Shown: one piece after another, positions 8,750-16,722 of the stretch
How the letters are laid out: each line of letters opens with the position of its first letter
How positions within the stretch are numbered: the first letter of the stretch is position 1
Source of the DNA: Tritrichomonas musculus
Taxonomy: Eukaryota > Parabasalia > Tritrichomonadida > Tritrichomonadidae
Direction: 5' to 3'
DNA: 64,000 nucleotides
NCBI GenBank assembly: GCA_039105265.1
Contig: JAPFFF010000052.1
Coordinates: 930,001 to 994,000 of the forward strand
Translations under genes and position numbers: made by a program
The notes under the pieces: model-generated
What the model was told of the DNA's origin: nothing
Databases searched by the model: none
What the model saw: only the letters and a program-made list of their open reading frames with translations

Positions 8750-9904
8750 ATGAGTAAAGAAGAACCAAGCCCATATGAAAAATTATACAACAAAGCTAAA
8801 TGGAAGACCTTGGACAAATACCTTAGCATGGCAAAACAAGAGAATCTAAATGAAGACGAAGCAAAGAAATACTTTGATGAAAAAGTAGTACATGATAAGA
8901 GAGTACCTAAAGCACAATTTATTCCTATTGTATCCAAACATCCTCATGGTTATCAAATGGATACCTTCATTAATAATAAAGAGGCAGGTGGGTTGAATTA
9001 TCTAATGTTCATCAATATCAACACCAGAAAAGCATATGCATATCCTATGAATGGTAAAGGAGCAAGAGAAGTATTAACAGCACTTCATAAATTTGTTAAT
9101 GATGTACCTCATGTATATTCGATAACAAGTGATGAGGATGCAGCATATTTATCATCAACAGTCTTAGACTTCATGAGAGAGAAGAACATAAAATACCGAA
9201 CAACAACTGAGAATAACCATAATGTACTTGGCATTATTAATAGGTTTATGAGAACCATAAGAGATGCTATTGGTGAAAATAGGTTTATTCAACCAAAGGA
9301 GATGCATGATTTGGTCAACATATATAACAACTCTCCTCATAGGTCTTTAGATAATAAAGCACCTAATGATATTACTCCAGAGGATGAAATAAAGTACATA
9401 CAAAAGAATGCACGCATTAATCCATACCATTTTAATCCAGGTGAGAAGGTCAGGTTAGTACTCGAAAAAGAACCATTTGGTAAAAGAAGAAGTAATTTGT
9501 CTAATGAGTCTTATATAGTTGACTCGCAAAAAGGTAACCAGTTTGTGGTCAAGTCCAAAGATGGTTCAACAAGTTCATTCCCTGGATATAGGTTGTTAAG
9601 GACAAGAGACAAAAGGATTAAAGTAGCTGAAAGACTAAATGAAGGTAAAGAAGGTATTATTGAAAAAATATATAACTTTGATGAAGATACTGGTAAGTAT
9701 GATTTAAAATGGGAAGGAGTCGAAGGTGATGATGCCTTTGCTAGACAAACTATTAGAGATGTAAGGAGAGGTAATCCATTAGTACTTGGTACGGCAGAAA
9801 GACAATATTGGTTGGAACAAAAGAAAAATTATGAACGACAAATTAAAGCAGGTCAAAAGGTTGAGGGCAAACCAATACCAGATAAAATTATGAAATACAT
9901 TTAA
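8750..9904 (+). CDS. Retroviral-type integrase with chromodomain-like C terminus (Polinton INT)
   Basis: 384 residues. The catalytic RNase H-like core spans about 60-225, with Asp in GYQMDTF, Asp in ITSDEDAAY and the NNHNVLGIINRFMRT segment characteristic of Maverick integrases, then NNSPHRSLDNKAP. A small SH3-like barrel (about 225-285) and a chromodomain-like module (EGIIEKIYNFDEDTGKYDLK, DLKWEGVEG) follow. In the family the enzyme cuts and joins element ends to host DNA; a chromodomain-like tail may guide it to chromatin marks. The ATG at 8750 follows TTTAAAAATAA and the gene starts 6 bp after the previous stop. Confidence 0.92.
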   Translation: MSKEEPSPYEKLYNKAKWKTLDKYLSMAKQENLNEDEAKKYFDEKVVHDKRVPKAQFIPIVSKHPHGYQMDTFINNKEAGGLNYLMFININTRKAYAYPMNGKGAREVLTALHKFVNDVPHVYSITSDEDAAYLSSTVLDFMREKNIKYRTTTENNHNVLGIINRFMRTIRDAIGENRFIQPKEMHDLVNIYNNSPHRSLDNKAPNDITPEDEIKYIQKNARINPYHFNPGEKVRLVLEKEPFGKRRSNLSNESYIVDSQKGNQFVVKSKDGSTSSFPGYRLLRTRDKRIKVAERLNEGKEGIIEKIYNFDEDTGKYDLKWEGVEGDDAFARQTIRDVRRGNPLVLGTAERQYWLEQKKNYERQIKAGQKVEGKPIPDKIMKYI

Positions 9905-9914
9905 AAATTTGTAA

Positions 9915-10781
9915 ATGGATGAACCCCCAAGTGCAGAACTAATAAATAAAGTAGAAACATTGATTAAAGAGACCTTACGGAAGAACATGAAAGAGATAGA
10001 TGGTGCTTTGATTAAACCATTATCACCTGATTATCCTTTTAGCACAAATGGTATATACTTTTTAATTGGTAAACCAGGTGCTGGTAAAAGTTTTTGGATA
10101 TGGAGACATATTATGATAACAGAGAGGTTGTTTAAACATCCATACTACCAAAAGATAATATTTTGCTCAAGCTCTGGTAAAATGGATAAAACAGCTGAAA
10201 CACTTAATAAACAGATACAATCAAGAATCGATTATGTAAAGGAAAGAGAATTAATGAGTTATCTTAAAAGACATCTTCGAAGAAAGATAAAGTATTATGC
10301 TATTGTCAAATATGTATTATCTCGAATGAAAGAGACCAATGACGAAATGAGGAGGCTCATTGAGAAGCATCATTTAAATGAGCTCAATGATAAAATAATA
10401 TATATAGCCAATAAGTTAGTCAAGTATGAAACATCATCATATCCATATAACACATTATTGATACTAGATGATTGTGCAGGTAGTGATTTATTAAAGAATG
10501 GTAATAGTGAATTTATCAAGTTGTTAACCAAGACAAGACACTATAATTTAACATGTATCATGGCTATCCAAACTATTCGATTTGTTCATATGAATGCGAA
10601 AAGGTTAGCAACAGATATCATATGTTATACAGGATATAGTGAGGAAGATTTTACTAGCTTGTTGCAACAAACAAATAACTCATTAAATACTAAACAGACA
10701 GTAGCTGAATACTTACAACATAAAGAACCACATGAAAAATTCGTAATGAATATTTCTGCTAATAAGTACTATTTCGAATAA
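9915..10781 (+). CDS. FtsK/HerA-type packaging ATPase (Polinton ATP)
   Basis: 288 residues. Walker A is GKPGAGKS at 52-59 and Walker B is TLLILDD at 180-186. The following KLLTKTRHYNLTCIMAIQ segment carries the sensor-like Gln typical of the A32-like clade. Such ATPases pump DNA into capsids in Polinton-like viruses and nucleocytoviruses. It starts 11 bp after the integrase stop with GTAAATG. The frame appears full-length for the family. Confidence 0.93.
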   Translation: MDEPPSAELINKVETLIKETLRKNMKEIDGALIKPLSPDYPFSTNGIYFLIGKPGAGKSFWIWRHIMITERLFKHPYYQKIIFCSSSGKMDKTAETLNKQIQSRIDYVKERELMSYLKRHLRRKIKYYAIVKYVLSRMKETNDEMRRLIEKHHLNELNDKIIYIANKLVKYETSSYPYNTLLILDDCAGSDLLKNGNSEFIKLLTKTRHYNLTCIMAIQTIRFVHMNAKRLATDIICYTGYSEEDFTSLLQQTNNSLNTKQTVAEYLQHKEPHEKFVMNISANKYYFE

Positions 10782-10798
10782 TTTTTTATTTTTTAAAA

Positions 10799-11254
10799 AT
10801 GGGAATTAAACTTCATTCAGAAGAAGATTATTGGAAGCCAAATTATGCTAAACAAAAAGAATTTTCTCCATGGCAAACGATAATAAAAGGAGGAGTAGGT
10901 TTAGGTGGTAAATTATTAATGGGAGCTGCAGATAGTTTTACTGGAGGTCTTGCAAGTAAAATATTGGATGCTTCAGCAGGTGGATTAACCAAGCATGCTG
11001 GTGTTATTGGTTCAGTTGCGAGAGGTCTTGGTGAAAGCTACTTGAGCGATAGTACAAGAAATAAATTAGCAAACATAGCTGACACAGCATTAAAATATGT
11101 CCCAGATGGAAAAGTGAAAACTGCCTTATCATCAATTAATAAATCTGCAAAAGGTGAATCAGTTGGAGCACCTCTTGAAAAGCCAGCATTTTCGTCTAGA
11201 TCATTACAAGAGAGTGACTTTACTACCAACAATCGGGCGAGAACCTACATCTAA
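10799..11254 (+). CDS. Small glycine-rich protein, possible membrane-active or core virion protein (Polinton)
   Basis: 151 residues with an amphipathic, Gly/Ala-rich central part (GGVGLGGKLLMGAADSFTGG, then GVIGSVARGLGESYL) and a basic Ser-rich tail. This composition recalls adenovirus protein VI and other small lytic or core proteins of tailless DNA viruses, but there is no clear motif. It lies between the packaging ATPase and the capsid genes. The start is preceded by TTTTTTATTTTTTAAAAATG. Confidence 0.55.
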   Translation: MGIKLHSEEDYWKPNYAKQKEFSPWQTIIKGGVGLGGKLLMGAADSFTGGLASKILDASAGGLTKHAGVIGSVARGLGESYLSDSTRNKLANIADTALKYVPDGKVKTALSSINKSAKGESVGAPLEKPAFSSRSLQESDFTTNNRARTYI

Positions 11255-11301
11255 TGAAAACTCAAAAAAACTAAATTTTTGGACTTTTTTGTTTATTTTA
11301 A

Positions 11302-11853
11302 ATGTCAAAACATCTAACAGGTTCTAAGAGACTTGCAGTTATTCATAAATGGTTGAATGGAAGGGATGACCCAGATTGGGAAGTTTTACCTACAAAAACC
11401 AAAGACAAGTATATTGTAAAACAGCGAAAAACTCCAATAACTCGAGAATATCAAGAAAACTCAGAAAGTGAAAATAACGAAGAAACTCAAGAAAACTCAG
11501 ACAGTGAAGAACATGAGGAACTTGAAGAAAAGCCAAGAAAGCCAATAAGTTCGAAAGCTGCACGAAAACCTCCAAAACCTCGAAAAACTCAACAAAGCCA
11601 AGTTTATGACCCTACTGTGAATGAGGAAATACTAAAACAGCTAAAATCACTAGGTGAAGAAATGAAGATAAGTCGAGAGAAGAAAGAACAGAGACGTATG
11701 ATAAAGGAGGTTGTTGATAAAAGGATGAGTAAACCAAGACAACAGTATGTTCCTGAAGAACCGCCACAACAATATGAAGAAGAACAACAACCTCAATATA
11801 TACCTATGAGACCTATTGGTAGGAGAAATCGCATCTTTGAAGATATGATGTAA
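11302..11853 (+). CDS. Charged, disordered unknown protein (Polinton)
   Basis: 183 residues. An acidic Glu/Ser/Asn stretch (about 55-85), a basic Lys/Pro stretch (about 85-105), a helical segment with NEEILKQLKSLGEEM, and a Gln/Pro/Tyr-rich end. Mostly disordered. It lies directly before the major capsid candidate, so it may be a scaffold or DNA-associated virion component (inference). The start follows TTTATTTTAAATG. Confidence 0.55.
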   Translation: MSKHLTGSKRLAVIHKWLNGRDDPDWEVLPTKTKDKYIVKQRKTPITREYQENSESENNEETQENSDSEEHEELEEKPRKPISSKAARKPPKPRKTQQSQVYDPTVNEEILKQLKSLGEEMKISREKKEQRRMIKEVVDKRMSKPRQQYVPEEPPQQYEEEQQPQYIPMRPIGRRNRIFEDMM

Positions 11854-11870
11854 ATTTTTTTCTATCTAAA

Positions 11871-13553
11871 ATGCTTAACAAGGAATCCTATATGAAAACC
11901 TCAGCAGAGGTTTGTACTCAGATTGCATCTTACTTTGATGTTGTCGATAATTGCATAGCACTTAGTGATACTAATAAGGCATACTCATTAAATCCACAAA
12001 CTTCGTATTCACCATCACCACCAATTAAGAGTGGTTCCTATACAACATGTATTATCTCTCCTAATACTCATAATACTGCTGATATATATAATGGATTTAT
12101 TCGAGCAGATATGAGAGTGATGATAAAAATAGACAAGCCAATTCTAAGTGATTTAGAAAATGTCAGTGGTTATAATTTTGGTAAGGTATGGTTTGGTTTT
12201 AAGGATGCTCGAGATGCTGTTGAGAAGTATGAAATTGTAGCTAATGGTATGACGCTTTATACCCAGAACTTTGGATGTGAAGAATCCTTTTTAACTGCAT
12301 GTTGTGCAAATGAAGTTACTAAAAGAGCTGATATATATAGTAAAGCAAGACATAAGGATATTTGGAATGATACTCATGGAAGGAGATGTGGTTTTGTTGC
12401 AAATCTTAACAAAGATGTGACTTCTGTCACTGAAACAATTAGATTAAAGATTGATTTGCGACGATTCCTACCTTTATCTAATATCAAGTACTTGCCAGCA
12501 TTTGCAGGTAAAATCGAATTACGTCTATACTTTTCAACAGCTGGTATGGTATATTGTCCAGTTGGTTTTGAAAAGAGCTTGGTTGCTAATCCACATATAA
12601 TGAAAGACTTCAATGTTGATGAAATTACCAATGAATTTCGACCTATTGGAGAACCAATATGGATGTGGACAAGTACCGAAAAAATAGCAATGGATAAGAT
12701 TAATCACCCCAAGAATCTTCCACCTGTTGGTGAAAATCATGGAGGAGCATATGAAGTCGCAGGAGCTAACAATACTAAGGCAAGAGTTGACCGAACTATT
12801 TACAGTGATTGGAGAACTTGGAGTGTTGTTGATTATTCCATTGAAGAATGTGCGAGTATTATACCTTGTTTTGGTATTCATGAATCTGTATATACAGCAC
12901 TTGTTCAAAGATATGCTAACCCACAACATCCACTTACATTCCCAACACAGATTATGTCATTTTACACTTGTACAAGACCTCTTAATAATGAACAAGATAA
13001 AGCAACTATTACTATTACACCTAATTTTGTAGATAGTATGTTTTGCTTATTCCCACTTAAGCATACACATAAGACATACTTCAAGAATCCTATGTTTGAA
13101 GCATTTCATATGAATTGTGGTAATTACAATAATATTCCTGCTAAAGCATTTGGTACGAATGGTAAGTATCCAGAGTTCCTCGAATATTGCCAGAATGCAA
13201 TGAACATGAATGGAGAGCAAAATGGATTTAATAAAGAGGTTATTGCAAGTTTAGCGAATGAGTATCAATATAATGAAAACACAACAGGCTATTATCCAAA
13301 TGATAGGTCCTCATTCTTCATAGGTCTTCCTACTGAAACAGATGGAACATATCAACAAGGTCTTTCAAGTCTTGCACCTATTAACTTCGAATTGATATGT
13401 AGTCAAAAGGCAGATAATCCATTTAGACAGGAAGTAGATACACCTCCATTATTATGCTTATTAACAGATATATCAATTAGTATCTTAATTAGACCTAATG
13501 GTATGCCACCATCAGTACGTATTGGTCCTTATGATTTAACAACCCCTGAGTAA
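11871..13553 (+). CDS. Candidate major capsid protein, double jelly-roll type (Polinton MCP)
   Basis: 560 residues, the right size for a Polinton major capsid protein. Features fitting a double jelly-roll include evenly spread beta-strand segments, IRLKIDLRRFLPLSNIKYLP followed by GKIELRLYFS near residues 185-225, and a second half ending in SISILIRPNGMPP. It lies downstream of the ATPase and protease as in other Polintons. In the family it forms trimeric hexon-like capsomers. The start is preceded by TTTTTTTCTATCTAAAATG. The assignment rests on length, context and these segments; a profile search would settle it. Confidence 0.78.
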   Translation: MLNKESYMKTSAEVCTQIASYFDVVDNCIALSDTNKAYSLNPQTSYSPSPPIKSGSYTTCIISPNTHNTADIYNGFIRADMRVMIKIDKPILSDLENVSGYNFGKVWFGFKDARDAVEKYEIVANGMTLYTQNFGCEESFLTACCANEVTKRADIYSKARHKDIWNDTHGRRCGFVANLNKDVTSVTETIRLKIDLRRFLPLSNIKYLPAFAGKIELRLYFSTAGMVYCPVGFEKSLVANPHIMKDFNVDEITNEFRPIGEPIWMWTSTEKIAMDKINHPKNLPPVGENHGGAYEVAGANNTKARVDRTIYSDWRTWSVVDYSIEECASIIPCFGIHESVYTALVQRYANPQHPLTFPTQIMSFYTCTRPLNNEQDKATITITPNFVDSMFCLFPLKHTHKTYFKNPMFEAFHMNCGNYNNIPAKAFGTNGKYPEFLEYCQNAMNMNGEQNGFNKEVIASLANEYQYNENTTGYYPNDRSSFFIGLPTETDGTYQQGLSSLAPINFELICSQKADNPFRQEVDTPPLLCLLTDISISILIRPNGMPPSVRIGPYDLTTPE

Positions 13554-13580
13554 AAAGATGTATATTTTATTTTATAGAAA

Positions 13581-14015
13581 ATGTCGAATGATTATAGAAG
13601 CCCACATGCTGAGATTGTTGGAAGAGAAGGTATGATGTATAATGAAGCTACCATGAAAAATAAAGACATAGAGTTTCAACATTTTGGTGTGTTCAGTAAT
13701 ACTAATACTTATTCTGTAACCTTCAACCCATATATTAATCGACCACCTACCCAGATTATTGAACATGAGGACCCTGTTAGATTTCCAGATACTCGAGAAC
13801 ATATAACCAAACCTGTTCGTGAACCTCCTGTTAGTATTACAGATGGTGGTTTTTATCGACATATAGGTGAAAAAGATAAACCAGTACCTCTCTTACCAAA
13901 ATATCTTAAGAAGCCTGAGAAACCACCAATGCAAGGTAGAGCAAGAGAATATAATAAACAAGATATTCGATATGGACCTACCCAACATATCTTTACCCAA
14001 AATAACATATATTAA
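13581..14015 (+). CDS. Small proline-rich unknown protein (Polinton)
   Basis: 144 residues. A beta-like central part (TYSVTFNPYINRPPTQI) and a Pro/Lys-rich C-terminal half (LLPKYLKKPEKPPM). No family recognised. It lies 27 bp after the major capsid candidate and is preceded by TATTTTATTTTATAGAAAATG, so it is probably expressed with the capsid genes and may be a minor virion part. Confidence 0.55.
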   Translation: MSNDYRSPHAEIVGREGMMYNEATMKNKDIEFQHFGVFSNTNTYSVTFNPYINRPPTQIIEHEDPVRFPDTREHITKPVREPPVSITDGGFYRHIGEKDKPVPLLPKYLKKPEKPPMQGRAREYNKQDIRYGPTQHIFTQNNIY

Positions 14016-14039
14016 TTTTTTATTGAATTTTTTATCCAG

Positions 14040-14486
14040 ATGAAAATGACAACAAGAAACGTCTATGACTATGTCAATGAACTTCGCGCAAAATGTGCTC
14101 CAAATACTAAACAATGTAATTTCTCGATACTTTGTGACAAGTACCCAATGAAAGCAGGAGAATGGAGCTATTTAGGCAAAGTACTCTATGTCTCAATCAA
14201 GATAAAAGACAAGTGCCACAGATTTTATCCAGATAAGCTCAAAGAACTTGATCTTGACTCAATATTTATTAAGCCTAACTCAAGGAGAAAAATATCTGAA
14301 GATTTCGAAGAGTTCTACATAAATGGAAACACTACCACTCAAGAGTATCAAGGAATCAAATACTACAACTACTCCATTGCAGCTGCTCCTACAAGTCATA
14401 AACCAAAAATCGATGCTCTCAAGCAGAAATATCAAATTGAGTCATTTGACATGTTTATTGGAGAACAGCTAGACTTAGTACTTTAA
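14040..14486 (+). CDS. Unknown protein of the capsid cluster (Polinton)
   Basis: 148 residues, with mixed alpha/beta composition (NFSILCDKYP, WSYLGKVLYVSIKIKDKCHR). No family recognised. Two start codons, 14040 and 14046, lie close together; the second is preceded by GAAAATG, the pattern of neighbouring genes. It begins 24 bp after the previous stop. Confidence 0.55.
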   Translation: MKMTTRNVYDYVNELRAKCAPNTKQCNFSILCDKYPMKAGEWSYLGKVLYVSIKIKDKCHRFYPDKLKELDLDSIFIKPNSRRKISEDFEEFYINGNTTTQEYQGIKYYNYSIAAAPTSHKPKIDALKQKYQIESFDMFIGEQLDLVL

Positions 14487-14507
14487 GCCTATTTTTTCCC
14501 AACCTAA

Positions 14508-15032
14508 ATGATTAAGAAGAGGGGTACAACCAATGGAGTTCAAGCAAATGTATCTTTAGAACCATCAGCAGCTGCATCATCTACATCAAACATCAACAAC
14601 AACATTATTATTAATAAGAGAGATGATGGCAAGGAAGACATTGTTATTACAAGAGACATTGGAGTGCAAACTGAACCTGTTGAAGTTGAACCAGATGTAC
14701 GTAATGTTATACTTGAAGCATATGCACAAATACTACTTAATCAAGACAAAGCACTACTAGCTAACATTATATCAAAGAAATGCATCATAGTACCTATTGA
14801 ATCTCTTAGCAACATCATCAAAGCAATACTACATGTTAGTGAGGTTGAAGTACAACTTAATGAAGATGTTGGATGTTGTGCAGCTAAGAGCAATCCAATA
14901 AGAAAAATAGATGCTATTAAGATTATTAAAGATAATGGAGAGGTAGTCATTGACTTGAAACAAGTATATAATAAAGAATATAATGAGCTTGTTAATAATT
15001 ATCATGTATGCTTAAAATATTGCATAGTATAA
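14508..15032 (+). CDS. Unknown protein with LC8-like motif (Polinton)
   Basis: 174 residues. A disordered N-terminal part (Ala/Ser/Asn-rich) leads into DIGVQTEP at residues 50-57, a good match to the LC8 dynein light chain-binding pattern. A mainly helical C-terminal half follows (VILEAYAQILLNQDKALLAN). No family recognised. The start is preceded by ATTTTTTCCCAACCTAAATG. It is the last gene of the plus-strand run before an A-rich tract and the minus-strand ORF at 15117-15488. Confidence 0.55.
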   Translation: MIKKRGTTNGVQANVSLEPSAAASSTSNINNNIIINKRDDGKEDIVITRDIGVQTEPVEVEPDVRNVILEAYAQILLNQDKALLANIISKKCIIVPIESLSNIIKAILHVSEVEVQLNEDVGCCAAKSNPIRKIDAIKIIKDNGEVVIDLKQVYNKEYNELVNNYHVCLKYCIV

Positions 15033-15060
15033 AAAAGACATATTAAAAAAACTTAAAAAA

Positions 15061-15091
<31 letters not shown>

Positions 15092-15116
15092 CTTAGAAAA
15101 AATTATTTTTTTACTC
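15033..15116. repeat. A-rich tract between convergent genes
   Basis: Almost pure A on the plus strand, including a run of more than 20 A. It separates the convergent genes ending at 15032 and 15117 and could supply poly(A) signals on both strands. Confidence 0.7.
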
Positions 15117-15488
15117 TTACTCCTTGTCTTTTGGAGATGAAGCTTCTTGTTCATCTTCATCATCTTCTTCTTGTGTCTCTTGCGAGTCAGGCACTATAGG
15201 CACGTGAAAGCCAATAGATTTTGGTGTTGTAGATTGAGGAATCTTTTTATGAAAAACCTCGCAGGTAGTGAGATTCATTTGAGTAAGTGCTTCAGCAATC
15301 TTGTTCATGTTTGCTTGTATCAAAGGGTCATAGATGGTGCAGACATTAGATGATGTCGAGTTTATTATTTTTTGGTTGAACAGAAATATCACCTCTTTAA
15401 TAGCATTGGCTATTTCAACATGAGCATTTTTGATAGCTAGCTTTTGCTGTTTTTGGAATTCTTTGAAGTCATTTCCAGAACGCGACAT
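15117..15488 (-). CDS. Small acidic-tailed unknown protein (Polinton)
   Basis: 123 residues. The N-terminal half is helical (FKEFQKQQKLAIKNAHVEIA) and the C-terminal tail is strongly acidic (TQEEDDEDEQEASS). No family recognised. The minus-strand start region contains TCACTTCATTTTTTAAAATG, combining an Inr-like TCACTT with the TTTAAAATG pattern. It is divergent from the basic-region gene at 15565 with a gap of 76 bp. Confidence 0.5.
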   Translation of the reverse strand: MSRSGNDFKEFQKQQKLAIKNAHVEIANAIKEVIFLFNQKIINSTSSNVCTIYDPLIQANMNKIAEALTQMNLTTCEVFHKKIPQSTTPKSIGFHVPIVPDSQETQEEDDEDEQEASSPKDKE

Positions 15489-15564
15489 TTTAAAAAATGA
15501 AGTGATTTTGTTTGCGAATATTCAATTTTCAAAAATAATTCAATTTTTTTTCTCGAATGAAATC

Positions 15565-15843
15565 ATGAGCCAAAATTTAGATTTGGGTGAGTTCAAGGAA
15601 ACAGCTATCATCAAGAAGTTGAAGAAGTCCAAGAGTAACAACAACCTCAAAAATATTGATACTGCAAAAACTGAAACAACAGAAAAACGTGGTAGAAAGC
15701 AAAAGTATGCAACTGTTGAAGAACGAAATGAAGCACGTAAACAACAGCAAAAGGCATATCGTGAAAGAAAGAAAAAAGAAGTACAAAGTATGAAGGAAAA
15801 AATAATGTCGTATGAAAGCAAAAAGGTATCACATGAAGAATGA
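15565..15843 (+). CDS. Basic-region (bZIP-like) putative DNA-binding protein (Polinton)
   Basis: 92 residues. The segment RGRKQKYATVEERNEARKQQ followed by QKAYRERKKKEVQ looks like the basic DNA-contact helix of bZIP-like proteins, with little leucine zipper after it. The ATG at 15565 is chosen because the open frame upstream lacks an ATG and would overlap the divergent gene. The 3' end resembles the 19-bp tandem repeat that follows directly. It may regulate element genes (inference). Confidence 0.55.
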   Translation: MSQNLDLGEFKETAIIKKLKKSKSNNNLKNIDTAKTETTEKRGRKQKYATVEERNEARKQQQKAYRERKKKEVQSMKEKIMSYESKKVSHEE

Positions 15844-16079
15844 GGTAGCTTATGAGGAAAAAGGTAGCTTATGAGGAAAAAGGTAGCTTATGAGGAAAAA
15901 GGTAGCTTATGAGGAAAAAGGTAGCTTATGAGGAAAAAGGTAGCTTATGAGGAAAAAGGTAGCTTATGAGCTTATGAGGAAAAAGGTAGCTTATGAGGAA
16001 AAAGGTAGCTTATGAGGAAAAAGGTAGCTTATGAGGAAAAAGGTAGCTTATGAGGAAAAAGGTAGCTTATGAGGAAAAA
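15844..16079 (+). repeat. 19-bp tandem repeat, 12 copies
   Basis: The unit GGTAGCTTATGAGGAAAAA repeats 12 times without spacers; one copy has an 8-bp internal duplication (12 x 19 + 8 = 236 bp, as observed). The units are essentially identical. The unit resembles the last codons of the gene just upstream (AAAAAGGTATCACATGAAGAA), so the array probably grew from that gene's 3' end. It lies at mid-element between two convergent ORFs. Confidence 0.95.
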
Positions 16080-16106
16080 CATGTAGTTAAAAAAACTTTT
16101 TTTTAG

Positions 16107-16532
16107 TTATTCATTTTTCTTGTAGTACATTGTGATGAACTTCTTGTTTCTTTTCACTTTCTTATGTGTAAAGTGTCTCTTTGTTCCATCGAGATGCCCG
16201 AAACCAAGTCGAGTAATAGATAGTTCATGACCAAAGAACATGTTGTACAAGTTAACAATGTCTCTTGCAGGATAACAATCTTTCTCGAGGTTGTCAAACC
16301 ATTCATCATACCTCTTTTTTTGTTTTGCTCGAAGTCGATGTGCATCATTTTCAAGAGCATGAGCATAATTTTCACACATCGTTCTTAAATTTGATGTATC
16401 ATCTTCAACTTTTAGTTGAGATATTTTTTTCGACATGTTTATATTAATTTTGTAGTCGAATGAATCATGATCTTTAGGAGGTGTTTGTTTTTGTAAAATA
16501 TCTTCTATTTTATCTTCTTCTTCATTCATCAT
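16107..16532 (-). CDS. Unknown basic protein (Polinton)
   Basis: 141 residues. An acidic start is followed by a helical segment (CENYAHALENDAHRLRAKQK) and a basic C terminus (THKKVKRNKKF). No family recognised. On the minus strand, TCACTATTATTTTATTAATG precedes the start, with an Inr-like TCACTA. It is divergent from the 480-residue coiled-coil gene across about 190 bp of AT-rich DNA. Confidence 0.55.
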   Translation of the reverse strand: MMNEEEDKIEDILQKQTPPKDHDSFDYKININMSKKISQLKVEDDTSNLRTMCENYAHALENDAHRLRAKQKKRYDEWFDNLEKDCYPARDIVNLYNMFFGHELSITRLGFGHLDGTKRHFTHKKVKRNKKFITMYYKKNE

Positions 16533-16722
16533 TAATAAAATAATAGTGATATTAATAAATATATTTTTTTAAAATTTCAATATATTTTATTTTTTTTAAT
16601 TCAATTTTTGAATTTTTATAGTGTATATAACTTTTTCAAAGAAAAATATCCACCTTCGAGTTTTTCTACGAAATTTAAAATTTAGTGATATCAACTAGAA
16701 AATAGATCATTTTTATACTTGT

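Noticed and set aside
15033-15110. Retrotransposed poly(A) tail
   Set aside because: The A-run lies between two convergent element genes with no retrocopy or target duplication beside it.
15844-16079. CRISPR-like array
   Set aside because: The 19-bp units are directly contiguous with no spacers, in a eukaryotic context. It is a simple tandem repeat.
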